Below, in pieces: positions 1 through 8,210 of a DNA stretch of 64,000 nt. The notes below the pieces were generated by a model, which searched no databases, was not told the DNA's origin, and worked only from the letters and a program-made list of their open reading frames with translations. Every line of letters begins with the position of its first letter. The stretch's first letter is position 1. The stretch is from assembly GCF_963677575.1 (NCBI RefSeq), contig NZ_OY782038.1:3351501-3415500 (forward strand), read 5' to 3'. The stretch is from an uncultured Draconibacterium sp. (GTDB taxonomy: Bacteria; Bacteroidota; Bacteroidia; Bacteroidales; Prolixibacteraceae). The translations under genes and the position numbers were made by a program.

Positions 1-1
1 T

Positions 2-2365
2 AACTTTGGATTTCAACAAGTACCAGACGAAGGTCGCCCGGATATGATGAATGCAACAGAATTTGCAACCTTTAAAAAAGAGTCGCTGGAAGATTTAGGT
101 CTGGCTGTTCCTGAAGTGTGGCAAAATCCATCGAAATATGGAGCAGGTACGGATTTTTATGATGAACTATTACGCGTTGCTCCAATGCAAGACTATAGTT
201 TAAGTTTTAGCGGAAGTGGCGAAAACTCTAGTACTACTGCTGTAATTGGCTATTTGAATCAAGATGGTGTAATCAAAAATTCGGAGTATGTTAGATACTC
301 GTTGCGGATAAATTCTGATTTTAAAATTGGAGAAAAAGTAAAAACAGGTTTTAGTGTTGCTCCTACATATATTAACCAAAGTGGGCCAAACACAGATGGT
401 ATTAATTGGGGTGAAGGATTGCTCGCAAATGCTTTATCAACATGGCCAATTTTCGATCCATATGATAATGAAGGAAATATGGTTCCTAACTTTTTTGAGC
501 CAACTACCGGAACTCGTATGTCTAATCCTCTTTGGGAAGTAGAACAGCGAATTCGTGAAACTAAAACAATGCGTTTATTATCAAGTGCATTTGCACAGTA
601 CGAGCCTATCTCTGATTTGATTATAAAAACATCAATAAATTATCAATATTCCAATACTAAATTTAACCGTATTACTCCTTCAACTGTTGGGGCAACAACT
701 CCATCTATGCCAAGTGCAGTAATTCGTAAATCGGGTTATAACACATGGTTAAATGAAAACACTGTAACTTATAAAAAGTCATTTGGCGATCATAATTTCA
801 ATGTATTGGGTGGTATGACCATTCAGAAATTTATGATGGAAATGGATCAGATAACTTATCAGGGATTTGCTGATGACAGAGTACCAACAATTGCGGCTGC
901 TCAAGATATTGTAAGAAGTGCACACTGGTTAACAGGGGCAACTACTTATAACGATATTCAGGATTGGAGTATGATGTCGTATTTAGCACGTTTAAATTAT
1001 AATTACAAAAATAGATATTTACTCTCGGTTGCTGTTCGTTCTGATGGTTCATCTCGTTTTGGCGAAGATAACAGGTGGGGTAGTTTCCCATCAGCATCGA
1101 TAGGTTGGATTGCTTCAGATGAAGATTTTATGAGCGATTTTGAAAAATTGTCGTTGTTAAAAATACGTGCTTCCTATGGTGTAGTAGGTAATAATAATAT
1201 TGGTAACTATACACAATATGCTTCTGTAAGTTCTGGGGCTGCTGCAAACAATGCAATTTTTGGAAACTCTCTTTACAGTGGAGCTGTTCAAACTTCGTTG
1301 CCTAATTCTGGTTTAACCTGGGAAAAAACAAAAGAATATGACTTTGGTTTTGATGCCGGTTTCTTTAATAACCGAATCAATGTAACCTACGATTATTACA
1401 ATAGAAGAACTTCAAGTTTATTGTATAGTGTAAGCGTAGCTCAAGAGTCTGGTTTTAGTTCTTTTATGGCAAACATTGGCGAGCTTAAATTCTGGGGACA
1501 TGAATTTATGATTAATACTAAAAACTTAACTGGTCAGTTTGAATGGAATACTTCATTTAATATTTCATTTACAGACAACGAAGTGGTTTCGCTTGCAGGA
1601 GATATCGATCGTATTTACAGTAGTTTATTTGATGCAAATATTACTCAGGTTGGTGAAAAAATTGGTCTCTTATATGGTATGGTTTGGGATGGTGTTTACG
1701 ACGATCAGGAAGAATTTGAGAACAGTCCTAAAGCTGTGGCATCAGAAGTCGGAACAATTAAATATAAAGATATTGGTGGAGGTCCTAATGGAGAGCCAGA
1801 TGGTATTATTACTCATGGTGGAGATAATGATGACCGTACGGTAATTGGTGATCCAACTCCAAAATTTACTTATGGTATTACTAATAATTTCTCGTATAAA
1901 AATGTCGATTTGTCTATTGTTATGGCAGGAGCATATGGTCACGATCTTATAATTTGGTCAGATCAATCGTTAGCAAACCTTGATGGTAACTATAATCTTT
2001 ACAGAGATGTTAAAGACAGATGGCGTTCTGAAAGTAATCCTGGTGCAGGAAAATATGGTAAAACAACATCGGGAACAGCTAATGAACGTGATTGGCCAAG
2101 TTCTCGATTTGTTGACGATGCAAGTTATTTAACCATTAAAAACCTTACGTTAGGATATACAGTTCCAAGTAAATTATTTAGCAATTTCCGTGTATTTATG
2201 AGTATTCAGCAATTGTATACTTTTTCAAAATATAGAGGAGCTAATCCTGAGTCAAGTAACTCTTTTTATTCTGGTAACTCAACCGGAGCTCTTTCTCTTG
2301 GAAGCGATTTTGCAAGTTATCCAGTACCAAGAACTATATCTTTTGGTTTAAATATCGGACTATAA
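2..2365 (+). CDS. SusC/RagA-type TonB-dependent outer-membrane transporter, C-terminal part (truncated by window edge)
   Basis: The reading frame is already open at base 2 and stays open through the first ATG at 44, so the true start lies before the window. The opening residues, with a VPDEGRPDMMNATEFA-like stretch, match the SusC segment just after the plug domain. The remaining ~785 residues are aromatic-rich beta-barrel sequence with the usual SusC landmarks: SVAVRSDGSSRFGEDNRWG near residue 330, a VVGNNNIGNY stretch, and a final strand ending in SFGLNIGL. SusC proteins are ~1000 residues, so about a fifth to a quarter is missing. It would form the gated outer-membrane channel importing oligosaccharides captured by the SusD partner, whose start lies 16 bp downstream. 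The gene is more A+T-rich than the glycosidase operon that follows. The family call is very safe; the substrate cannot be read from sequence. Confidence 0.95.
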   Translation, partial: NFGFQQVPDEGRPDMMNATEFATFKKESLEDLGLAVPEVWQNPSKYGAGTDFYDELLRVAPMQDYSLSFSGSGENSSTTAVIGYLNQDGVIKNSEYVRYSLRINSDFKIGEKVKTGFSVAPTYINQSGPNTDGINWGEGLLANALSTWPIFDPYDNEGNMVPNFFEPTTGTRMSNPLWEVEQRIRETKTMRLLSSAFAQYEPISDLIIKTSINYQYSNTKFNRITPSTVGATTPSMPSAVIRKSGYNTWLNENTVTYKKSFGDHNFNVLGGMTIQKFMMEMDQITYQGFADDRVPTIAAAQDIVRSAHWLTGATTYNDIQDWSMMSYLARLNYNYKNRYLLSVAVRSDGSSRFGEDNRWGSFPSASIGWIASDEDFMSDFEKLSLLKIRASYGVVGNNNIGNYTQYASVSSGAAANNAIFGNSLYSGAVQTSLPNSGLTWEKTKEYDFGFDAGFFNNRINVTYDYYNRRTSSLLYSVSVAQESGFSSFMANIGELKFWGHEFMINTKNLTGQFEWNTSFNISFTDNEVVSLAGDIDRIYSSLFDANITQVGEKIGLLYGMVWDGVYDDQEEFENSPKAVASEVGTIKYKDIGGGPNGEPDGIITHGGDNDDRTVIGDPTPKFTYGITNNFSYKNVDLSIVMAGAYGHDLIIWSDQSLANLDGNYNLYRDVKDRWRSESNPGAGKYGKTTSGTANERDWPSSRFVDDASYLTIKNLTLGYTVPSKLFSNFRVFMSIQQLYTFSKYRGANPESSNSFYSGNSTGALSLGSDFASYPVPRTISFGLNIGL

Positions 2366-2381
2366 GCCATTAATAATCGTA

Positions 2382-3941
2382 ATGAAAAAAAATAAAAATA
2401 TTGATATGAAAAGCAAGATAATTTTAATAGGAATATTAGGTATGTTTTTGATGTCGTGCGGTGATGATTTCTTAACTCTACCTTCAGAAACTGCTTTGAC
2501 TGATGATATATTTTACGAAACACAGGCAGATATTGAAGCTGCGGTAAACGCCGTATATGCTCCTTTACGAGCATTGTACACCGGAAGTGCTGCTACAAGT
2601 AATGGCGCAAATGCTGCTTATATTATGGGCGAAACACATTCGGATAATGCTCGTTATATTGTAAATCCATTATTTAGAGCTACTGAAAACCAGGAGCAGG
2701 TTGCCGATTTTATTCAACAGGCATCAAACAGCGTTTCTACTTTTAAATATCGTCAGAATTATCAGGTAATTGCAGCGGCTAATAAAACTATTGCAACTGT
2801 TGATGAGGCTGAAATAGAAAGTGAAACAACAAGAAGCAATTTAAAAGGACAGGCATTGTGCCTGAGAGCTTTCTCTTATTTTGATTTGGTACAGTATTTT
2901 GGATCAGTTCCGCTGCACCTCGAGCCTGTAACTACTTTCGAGGGAACTGCACTTCCTTTGGCTTCAACCGAAGAGTTGTATACGCAAATAATCACTGATT
3001 TAACGCAGGCGATTGATCTGCTTCCAACAAAAAGTAACCAAACAGAACTAGGACGAGTGACCAAGGGAACAGTTCAAATGATTTTGGCCAACGTATACAT
3101 GGTTCAGAAAGATTATGCAGCTGCCGAAACCGTGCTTAAAGCAATTGTTGCTTCTGGCGAATATGCTTTAATGTCTGACTATGCTGCTGTTTTCGATCCG
3201 GCAAATAAGAATAATTCAGAGTCTATTTTTGAGATTCAGTACCGCCAGGGAACCGATGGTTACTCCAGTACATTCTTTTACGGAATGGTACCACGTCCGA
3301 TGGATCAAAATACAATTGCGGAGTTAACTTCAGTAGGTGATCCGTTACCGATTGCCGATGCAACCATGTGTACTCCTTCTCCAGACCTTATTGCCGCCTA
3401 TGAAGATGGAGACCTTAGAAAAGATGCTACTATTGATTATGCACCGGATTTGTACGGAACCGTATTTCCGTTCTGTAAAAAATACCTGCACCCACATCAG
3501 TATCTAAATAATACTGATGATAACTGGCCGGTATACAGATATGCAGAAGTATTATTGTTTATGGCAGAAGCTATTAATGAGCAAGGAAAACCGGTAAGTG
3601 ACGCATTAGCATATATCAACAGCCCGGTTGGAAACAGCCCGGTAAGTATTCGGGAAAGAGCTGGTTTAGAACCTATCGTTGCAGGTTCTCAAGAAGAGCT
3701 AAGAGAAGCAATTGCTCAGGAACGCAGAGTTGAGTTTGCTTTTGAGGCAAAACGTTGGCTTGATTTGGCAAGAACAGGTAAAGCTGTTGAGGTAATTTCA
3801 GCTTACGGAGCAAGAGTAAAATCTGATCCTGCTGCTTACTATTTCCCAACTGGGTATACTCCTCCAGCATCTGCTTTCAGCCAAATAGACCTGGTATGGC
3901 CGTTGCCAGCAGCAGAAGCAATGTATAACCCTTATTTTTAA
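2382..3941 (+). CDS. SusD/RagB-family glycan-binding lipoprotein
   Basis: A 519-residue surface lipoprotein partner of the SusC just upstream. A hydrophobic signal ends in the lipobox LMSC followed by GDD, so the mature protein starts at that Cys. An internal ATG at 2406 would give a more typical short signal peptide and is a plausible alternative start. SusD landmarks include YETQADIEAAVNAVY near the N-terminus, the ALCLRAFSYFDLVQYFG helix typical of the TPR-like core, and RRVEFAFEAKRWLDLARTG near the C-terminus. SusD proteins cap the SusC barrel and bind glycan at the cell surface. The gene is followed within 30 bp by a strong hairpin, so the susCD pair appears to be transcriptionally separated from the enzymes downstream. 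Ligand specificity is not predictable. Confidence 0.96.
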   Translation: MKKNKNIDMKSKIILIGILGMFLMSCGDDFLTLPSETALTDDIFYETQADIEAAVNAVYAPLRALYTGSAATSNGANAAYIMGETHSDNARYIVNPLFRATENQEQVADFIQQASNSVSTFKYRQNYQVIAAANKTIATVDEAEIESETTRSNLKGQALCLRAFSYFDLVQYFGSVPLHLEPVTTFEGTALPLASTEELYTQIITDLTQAIDLLPTKSNQTELGRVTKGTVQMILANVYMVQKDYAAAETVLKAIVASGEYALMSDYAAVFDPANKNNSESIFEIQYRQGTDGYSSTFFYGMVPRPMDQNTIAELTSVGDPLPIADATMCTPSPDLIAAYEDGDLRKDATIDYAPDLYGTVFPFCKKYLHPHQYLNNTDDNWPVYRYAEVLLFMAEAINEQGKPVSDALAYINSPVGNSPVSIRERAGLEPIVAGSQEELREAIAQERRVEFAFEAKRWLDLARTGKAVEVISAYGARVKSDPAAYYFPTGYTPPASAFSQIDLVWPLPAAEAMYNPYF

Positions 3942-3971
3942 GGTACACAAGATTTAGTAATTAAGATAAAA

Positions 3972-4018
3972 AGACTGTTCCGAAGGCCGTTTTGGTTGGA
4001 GGAACAGTCTGCTTTTCT
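3972..4018 (+). terminator. Rho-independent-type terminator after susD
   Basis: Perfect 10-bp inverted repeat, agactgttcc (3972-3981) and ggaacagtct (4001-4010), with a 19-nt loop and a T-rich tail (gctttt). It lies 30 bp after the susD stop and should end or attenuate the susCD transcript. Confidence 0.75.
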
Positions 4019-4480
4019 CAGATTTAAAAGTCTACCAAGCCAATCTTTAAAAGCAATTAAGCAACCATTTCTGGTTATCAGTTATTAAATGTTCTATCAA
4101 CGAGCTAAGACTTATAAAATGAAAAAGACAATAATACTTTTTGCATTTTGCCTCTCAAAAGTTGTTGTTTTTGCCAAATGAATGATCAATCATGACTAAA
4201 GAGTTACGAAGTTCTACCTTATCAGTTGCAGGATACGGTTTATTAGGAGAACTCATTACGAAATATGTGAACGACTAAAAGTTCCTGAAAAAGAAGTAAA
4301 GTCGTTAGAAGAAATAACAAACTTAAAGAAAATTAAACCGATTTATTGTAGTATTATTTAGCTTATCTTAATATTTATTCCGAAGAATCTGTAAGTCCTT
4401 TTTAATGAGTTAATACCCAACTGGAATTATGATTGCAGAAATAACTGTATAAAGATAGCTTAAGGTCTATAATTGAATAG

Positions 4481-4499
4481 GTTATATGTGTCATATAAC
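4481..4499. promoter_or_regulatory. Perfect 8-bp palindrome with 3-nt spacer
   Basis: gttatatg (4481-4488) and catataac (4492-4499) form a perfect inverted repeat around TGT. No T-run follows, so it is more like a protein-binding dyad than a terminator. It lies ~330 bp upstream of the GH3 gene. Function is unknown. Confidence 0.3.
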
Positions 4500-4758
4500 A
4501 CAAAAAAAGGTTTAATCCCGATTAAGCTTTTGTGCATTATGGAGGTCTAATCTTTCAATATCGTTTTTTAGTAAGAAGGAATCAACCAAATAAGAACTGA
4601 ATTAAAATGAAATTAAACTGGATTTTCGAAGAGCATACTGAATTCATGAATTGCACTGAGTAAGTGTATAATGTCCTGAATTCAACATGTTTAAGAGAGT
4701 TTTGGTAGAAATTAATAGTTACTCATAAGTTATAGTTTAGAACTGTTTAGTTAGTGAT

Positions 4759-4785
4759 ATTCCGGCAGGCAATACCTGCCGGAAT
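4759..4785. repeat. Strong GC hairpin 48 bp upstream of the GH3 gene; related copy near 54.16 kb
   Basis: attccggcagg (4759-4769) pairs perfectly with cctgccggaat (4775-4785) around a caata loop. Nearly the same hairpin occurs at 54144-54176 just after the GH106 gene of the opposite locus. Here it has no T-run and sits before a gene. It may be a leftover terminator of a lost upstream gene, or a 5'-UTR element of the GH3 operon. Confidence 0.5.
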
Positions 4786-4832
4786 TCCAAACAAAAATTG
4801 AGGATTAACGAATTTCAAAAAAATATAAACTA

Positions 4833-7160
4833 ATGAAATTACTTACAACCTTACTGGCAGTAGTATTGTGCACAATGATGGTAAATTCATTGCAAGCACA
4901 AAAGTTAACTGCAGAGAACGTAGACGAGATCGTAAAAGCAATGACGCTGGAAGAAAAAGCAAAATTGCTGGTTGGTGCACGAAACAGAATGTTTGGTGGC
5001 GGTGCTGCCATTGGTAATACCGAGGTTTTGGTGCCGGGAGCAGCCGGAACTACTCAGGGAGTTGAACGTTTGGGAATTCCCGCAACCGTTCTTTCTGACG
5101 GACCTGCAGGGTTAAGGATCAGTCCGACTCGCGAGGGTGATTCGGATACTTATTACTGTACCGGATTTCCGGTTGGAACTTGTTTATCATCGAGCTGGAA
5201 TACTGAATTGGTTACGAATGTTGGTAAAACAATAGGAAACGAAGTACTGGAATATGGTGCTGATGTTTTGCTGGCTCCGGGAATGAATATTCACCGCAAT
5301 CCGCTTTGTGGCCGCAACTTCGAGTACTATTCTGAAGATCCTGTGTTGACAGGTAAAATTGCTGCGGCTTACGTAAACGGAATTCAAAGTAATGGTGTGG
5401 GGACATCGGTAAAACACTTTGTGGCCAACAATCAGGAAACCAACCGTACCGGTAACGATTCGCAGGTGTCGCAAAGAGCACTTCGCGAGATCTACCTGAA
5501 AGGATTCGAGATTGCGATTAAAGAAGCAAAACCATGGACCGTAATGTCATCTTACAATAAGTTGAATGGTGAATTTACACAGGAAAGTCATGGTTTGCTG
5601 ACCACCGTTTTACGCGATGAGTGGGGATTCGAAGGAATTGTAATGACCGACTGGATTGGTCAGCGTAATACTGCCGCTCAAGTACATGCCGGAAACGACT
5701 TAATGGAACCGGGAATGCCAGTGCAAAGCGAAGAAATTGTAGCAAAAGTGAACAGCGGAGAATTGAGCATTGAAGATGTCGACCGCAATGTAACCCGCAT
5801 GTTGAATTACATTGTAAAAACACCTCGTTTTAAAGGATATGAATATTCCAATAAACCGGATTTAAAAGCACATGCCGCTGTAACCCGCCAGTCGGCTACC
5901 GAAGGAATGGTTTTACTGAAAAATAATAACGAAACACTCCCGATGGCCGATGCGAAAAACATTGCATTGTTTGGTGTAACATCGTACGATTTTATTGCCG
6001 GTGGTACCGGATCGGGCGACGTAAACAAAGCTTATGTAATCGATCTGGAACAAGGACTAAATAATGTTGGTTTTAGCGTTCAGGAAGAATTAAAAGACTT
6101 GTACGAAAAATACAAAGCATACATGCGCGCCAAACAGGCAAGTGAAACATCGGGCAGAAACTGGTTTATGGGACGTGGAGTTCTTCCGGAAATGCCTGTT
6201 GCCAAAATGTTTGTGGAGAAACAAGCTGCAAATTCCGACATCGCCGTAGTTACCATTGGAAGAAACTCGGGTGAAGGCGGCGACCGTAAAATTCCTGCCG
6301 ATTTTAATATCACCGAAGACGAGCGTCAGTTGTTGAACGATGTTTGCGATGCTTTCCACGCTGTGGGTAAAAAAGTAGTGGTTATTTTAAATGTTGGGGG
6401 TGTAATTGAAACCGCTTCATGGAAAGATTTACCGGACGCTATTTTACTGGCATGGCAACCAGGTCAGGAAGGTGGTAACTCTGTTGCTGATGTTTTGAAA
6501 GGAACAGCGAATCCATCGGGTAAATTACCAATGACTTTCCCAATTGCAGTTATGGATCATCCATCTTCAATTAATTTCCCATACGATTACAGTCCTCAGC
6601 CACAGCGCGGATTTTTTGGCCGCCAGCAAAGTGTAAAAGATGTGGATTACACCGTTTACGAAGAGGATATTTACGTGGGCTATCGTTACTTTAAAACTAT
6701 CGGTGAAACGGTTTCTTACCCGTTTGGATACGGTTTGAGTTACACAGATTTTGAATATGGTCAACCTAAAATTTCGAAAAAAGGCGATGTGTTTACTGCA
6801 ACTGTTTCAGTGAAAAACATTGGTGAAACTGCCGGGAAACAGGTTGTTGAACTTTATGTAACGGCTCCTGACGGCAAATTGGAAAAACCGGCTTGCGAAT
6901 TGAAAGCTTTTGCAAAAACCAAAGAACTGGCTCCGGGTGAAAGCGAAACAGTAACACTGACTTTCGATACTTACGCTTTGGCCTCGTACGATGAAGCACA
7001 ACACTCGTGGGTTACCGATGCCGGCGATTACACTGCAAAATTCGGAACTTCAGTAAACGATATTTTCTCAACAGTTGATTTTAAAGTTAGTGCCTTAAAA
7101 ATTGAGGTAAACGACACTTTAAATCCAAAAGTTGAGATCAATAAGCTGTCACTCAAATAG
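4833..7160 (+). CDS. Glycoside hydrolase family 3 beta-glycosidase, secreted
   Basis: A 775-residue GH3 enzyme that would release a non-reducing terminal beta-linked sugar (glucose or xylose are usual; GH3 members vary). Residues 1-22 form a signal peptide ending in LQAQ. The N-terminal TIM-barrel domain carries the conserved LSDGPAGLR (~87-95), GRNFEYYSEDP (~160-170) and KHF (~194-196) motifs, and the nucleophile Asp in VMTDW (D273). The alpha/beta sandwich domain follows (~350-600), with a glycine/arginine-rich variable loop, and a C-terminal fibronectin-III-like domain starts near 640 after the YPFGYGLSYTDF motif. It is the first gene of a long + strand run; the MBL gene begins 9 bp after its stop. 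The ATG at 4833 has an A-rich leader. The family is certain; the substrate is not. Confidence 0.95.
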   Translation: MKLLTTLLAVVLCTMMVNSLQAQKLTAENVDEIVKAMTLEEKAKLLVGARNRMFGGGAAIGNTEVLVPGAAGTTQGVERLGIPATVLSDGPAGLRISPTREGDSDTYYCTGFPVGTCLSSSWNTELVTNVGKTIGNEVLEYGADVLLAPGMNIHRNPLCGRNFEYYSEDPVLTGKIAAAYVNGIQSNGVGTSVKHFVANNQETNRTGNDSQVSQRALREIYLKGFEIAIKEAKPWTVMSSYNKLNGEFTQESHGLLTTVLRDEWGFEGIVMTDWIGQRNTAAQVHAGNDLMEPGMPVQSEEIVAKVNSGELSIEDVDRNVTRMLNYIVKTPRFKGYEYSNKPDLKAHAAVTRQSATEGMVLLKNNNETLPMADAKNIALFGVTSYDFIAGGTGSGDVNKAYVIDLEQGLNNVGFSVQEELKDLYEKYKAYMRAKQASETSGRNWFMGRGVLPEMPVAKMFVEKQAANSDIAVVTIGRNSGEGGDRKIPADFNITEDERQLLNDVCDAFHAVGKKVVVILNVGGVIETASWKDLPDAILLAWQPGQEGGNSVADVLKGTANPSGKLPMTFPIAVMDHPSSINFPYDYSPQPQRGFFGRQQSVKDVDYTVYEEDIYVGYRYFKTIGETVSYPFGYGLSYTDFEYGQPKISKKGDVFTATVSVKNIGETAGKQVVELYVTAPDGKLEKPACELKAFAKTKELAPGESETVTLTFDTYALASYDEAQHSWVTDAGDYTAKFGTSVNDIFSTVDFKVSALKIEVNDTLNPKVEINKLSLK

Positions 7161-7169
7161 AAGAATACT

Positions 7170-8117
7170 ATGAACATTCGAAAATCTATTATAACCGTTG
7201 CAATTTTATTGTTAAGCTTGTGTTCTTTCGCGCAACCACAAAAAACGCAAGAAAGGCCCGGGCCAATTACCCGTCCGATGATTGTTGAGATAGCTAAAAA
7301 CACCTATTTCATCAACGAGTTTGGAATGAACGCCATGTATGTTCTGGTGGGGGACAAAAGTGCACTGGTTATCGATACAGGAACAGGTTTCTGCGATTTT
7401 AAAGGCATTGTAGAAAAGTTAACTGATCTGCCTTACAAAGTGGTTTTGACACATGGTCATCCCGATCATGCCGGTGGAATCAATCAGTTCGAAACCGTAT
7501 ACATGAACCTTGCTGACACCGCAATGGCAACGCATATTCCATACGAGCAAAAAGCGGAATACGGCGATATCATGCGGAGAATGGGCATTGGTTACAAAGA
7601 TGTTTGGGGTTACATTAAAGAAGATGTGATTACAAGCACCGAATTGCCCGAAATCAAGCCAATTGAAGACGAACAGGTTTTTGATCTGGGTAACCGAAAA
7701 GTTACCGCGTATTATGCGCCGGGTCACTCGCCGGGTTGCACAGCGTTTCTTGATCCTACAACTAAAATTCTGTTCTCGGGCGACGCTGCCAACGGTAATG
7801 TTGGTACACGACTGCCGGTAAGCCAAACGCTTCGTTATTTGGTTCGCCTGAAAGAACTACAGCCACAGTACGACAGAATGTTTACCGGTCATATTTCTTA
7901 TGCCGGAACCATTGATGTGTATTCGCAAAAACTGGACGTTTTAGATGATATTATCGAAGCTTTCCGGTCGATTTTACGTGGCGATGCGGAAGTGAAAGAA
8001 GTTCAGAATCACCTTTTCCCTGAAATGAAAAATACCGTGGCTGTTTACGGACAGGCAAGTGTTGGTTTCGATCCCAAAAATTTGTGGGAAGAAGGCAAGG
8101 AACATAAAATTTACTAA
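7170..8117 (+). CDS. Secreted MBL-fold metallo-hydrolase
   Basis: A 315-residue protein with a signal peptide (cleavage near SFAQ, residues 19-22) and a metallo-beta-lactamase fold. The metal-binding motif THGHPDH gives H95, H97, D99 and H100; further candidate ligands are the His of GHSPGC (~187), the Asp of FSGDAA (~204) and the His of FTGHISY (~236). Such proteins hydrolyse thioesters, lactones, phosphodiesters or other bonds; the sequence does not say which. It is the most divergent of three MBL proteins in this operon, the others lying at 13.0 and 18.4 kb. It starts 9 bp after the GH3 stop, so it is cotranscribed. A periplasmic hydrolase acting on an ester or lactone of the imported glycoside is my inference. 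Confidence 0.88.
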   Translation: MNIRKSIITVAILLLSLCSFAQPQKTQERPGPITRPMIVEIAKNTYFINEFGMNAMYVLVGDKSALVIDTGTGFCDFKGIVEKLTDLPYKVVLTHGHPDHAGGINQFETVYMNLADTAMATHIPYEQKAEYGDIMRRMGIGYKDVWGYIKEDVITSTELPEIKPIEDEQVFDLGNRKVTAYYAPGHSPGCTAFLDPTTKILFSGDAANGNVGTRLPVSQTLRYLVRLKELQPQYDRMFTGHISYAGTIDVYSQKLDVLDDIIEAFRSILRGDAEVKEVQNHLFPEMKNTVAVYGQASVGFDPKNLWEEGKEHKIY

Positions 8118-8128
8118 AAGGAGCCGCT

Positions 8129-8200
8129 ATGAAAAATGTACGTTTCACAATCATTGCAGTTGCACACATACGGAAAACTTTTGTATTCAAAATAACCTAA
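8129..8200 (+). CDS. 23-residue leader-like small ORF with a Shine-Dalgarno site (possible gene remnant)
   Basis: An ATG at 8129 opens 23 codons (MKNVRFTIIAVAHIRK...) ending at TAA 8198-8200. Unusually for this genome a clear AAGGAG stretch lies 6 bp upstream of the ATG. The residues resemble the n-region and start of a signal peptide followed by unrelated sequence. It may be the truncated 5' end of a lost secreted-protein gene or a small translated leader controlling the GH106 gene that starts 10 bp later. Neither is proven. Confidence 0.3.
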   Translation: MKNVRFTIIAVAHIRKTFVFKIT

Positions 8201-8210
8201 ATATTTACTG

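Larger units (their letters stand above)
4019..4832 (+). other. 0.8 kb gap between susCD and the enzyme operon with gene remnants
   Basis: No intact gene was found in this A+T-rich stretch. At 4119-4181 an ATG opens a 20-codon frame (MKKTIILFAFCL...) that looks like the start of a signal peptide and stops at once. At 4200-4361 a stop-bounded frame reads ...YEICERLKVPEKEVKSLEEI..., which has protein-like composition but no start codon and no family I recognise. Two hairpins lie further on (4481-4499 and 4759-4785), the second 48 bp before the GH3 start. Taken together this looks like the site of a deleted or decayed gene between susD and the GH3 gene. That is an inference; the protein-like frames are short enough to arise by chance. 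Confidence 0.4.

Noticed and set aside
7170..8117. MBL proteins as beta-lactamases
   Set aside because: The fold motif HxHxDH is shared by many hydrolases; no beta-lactamase-specific features, and the setting is a glycan operon.
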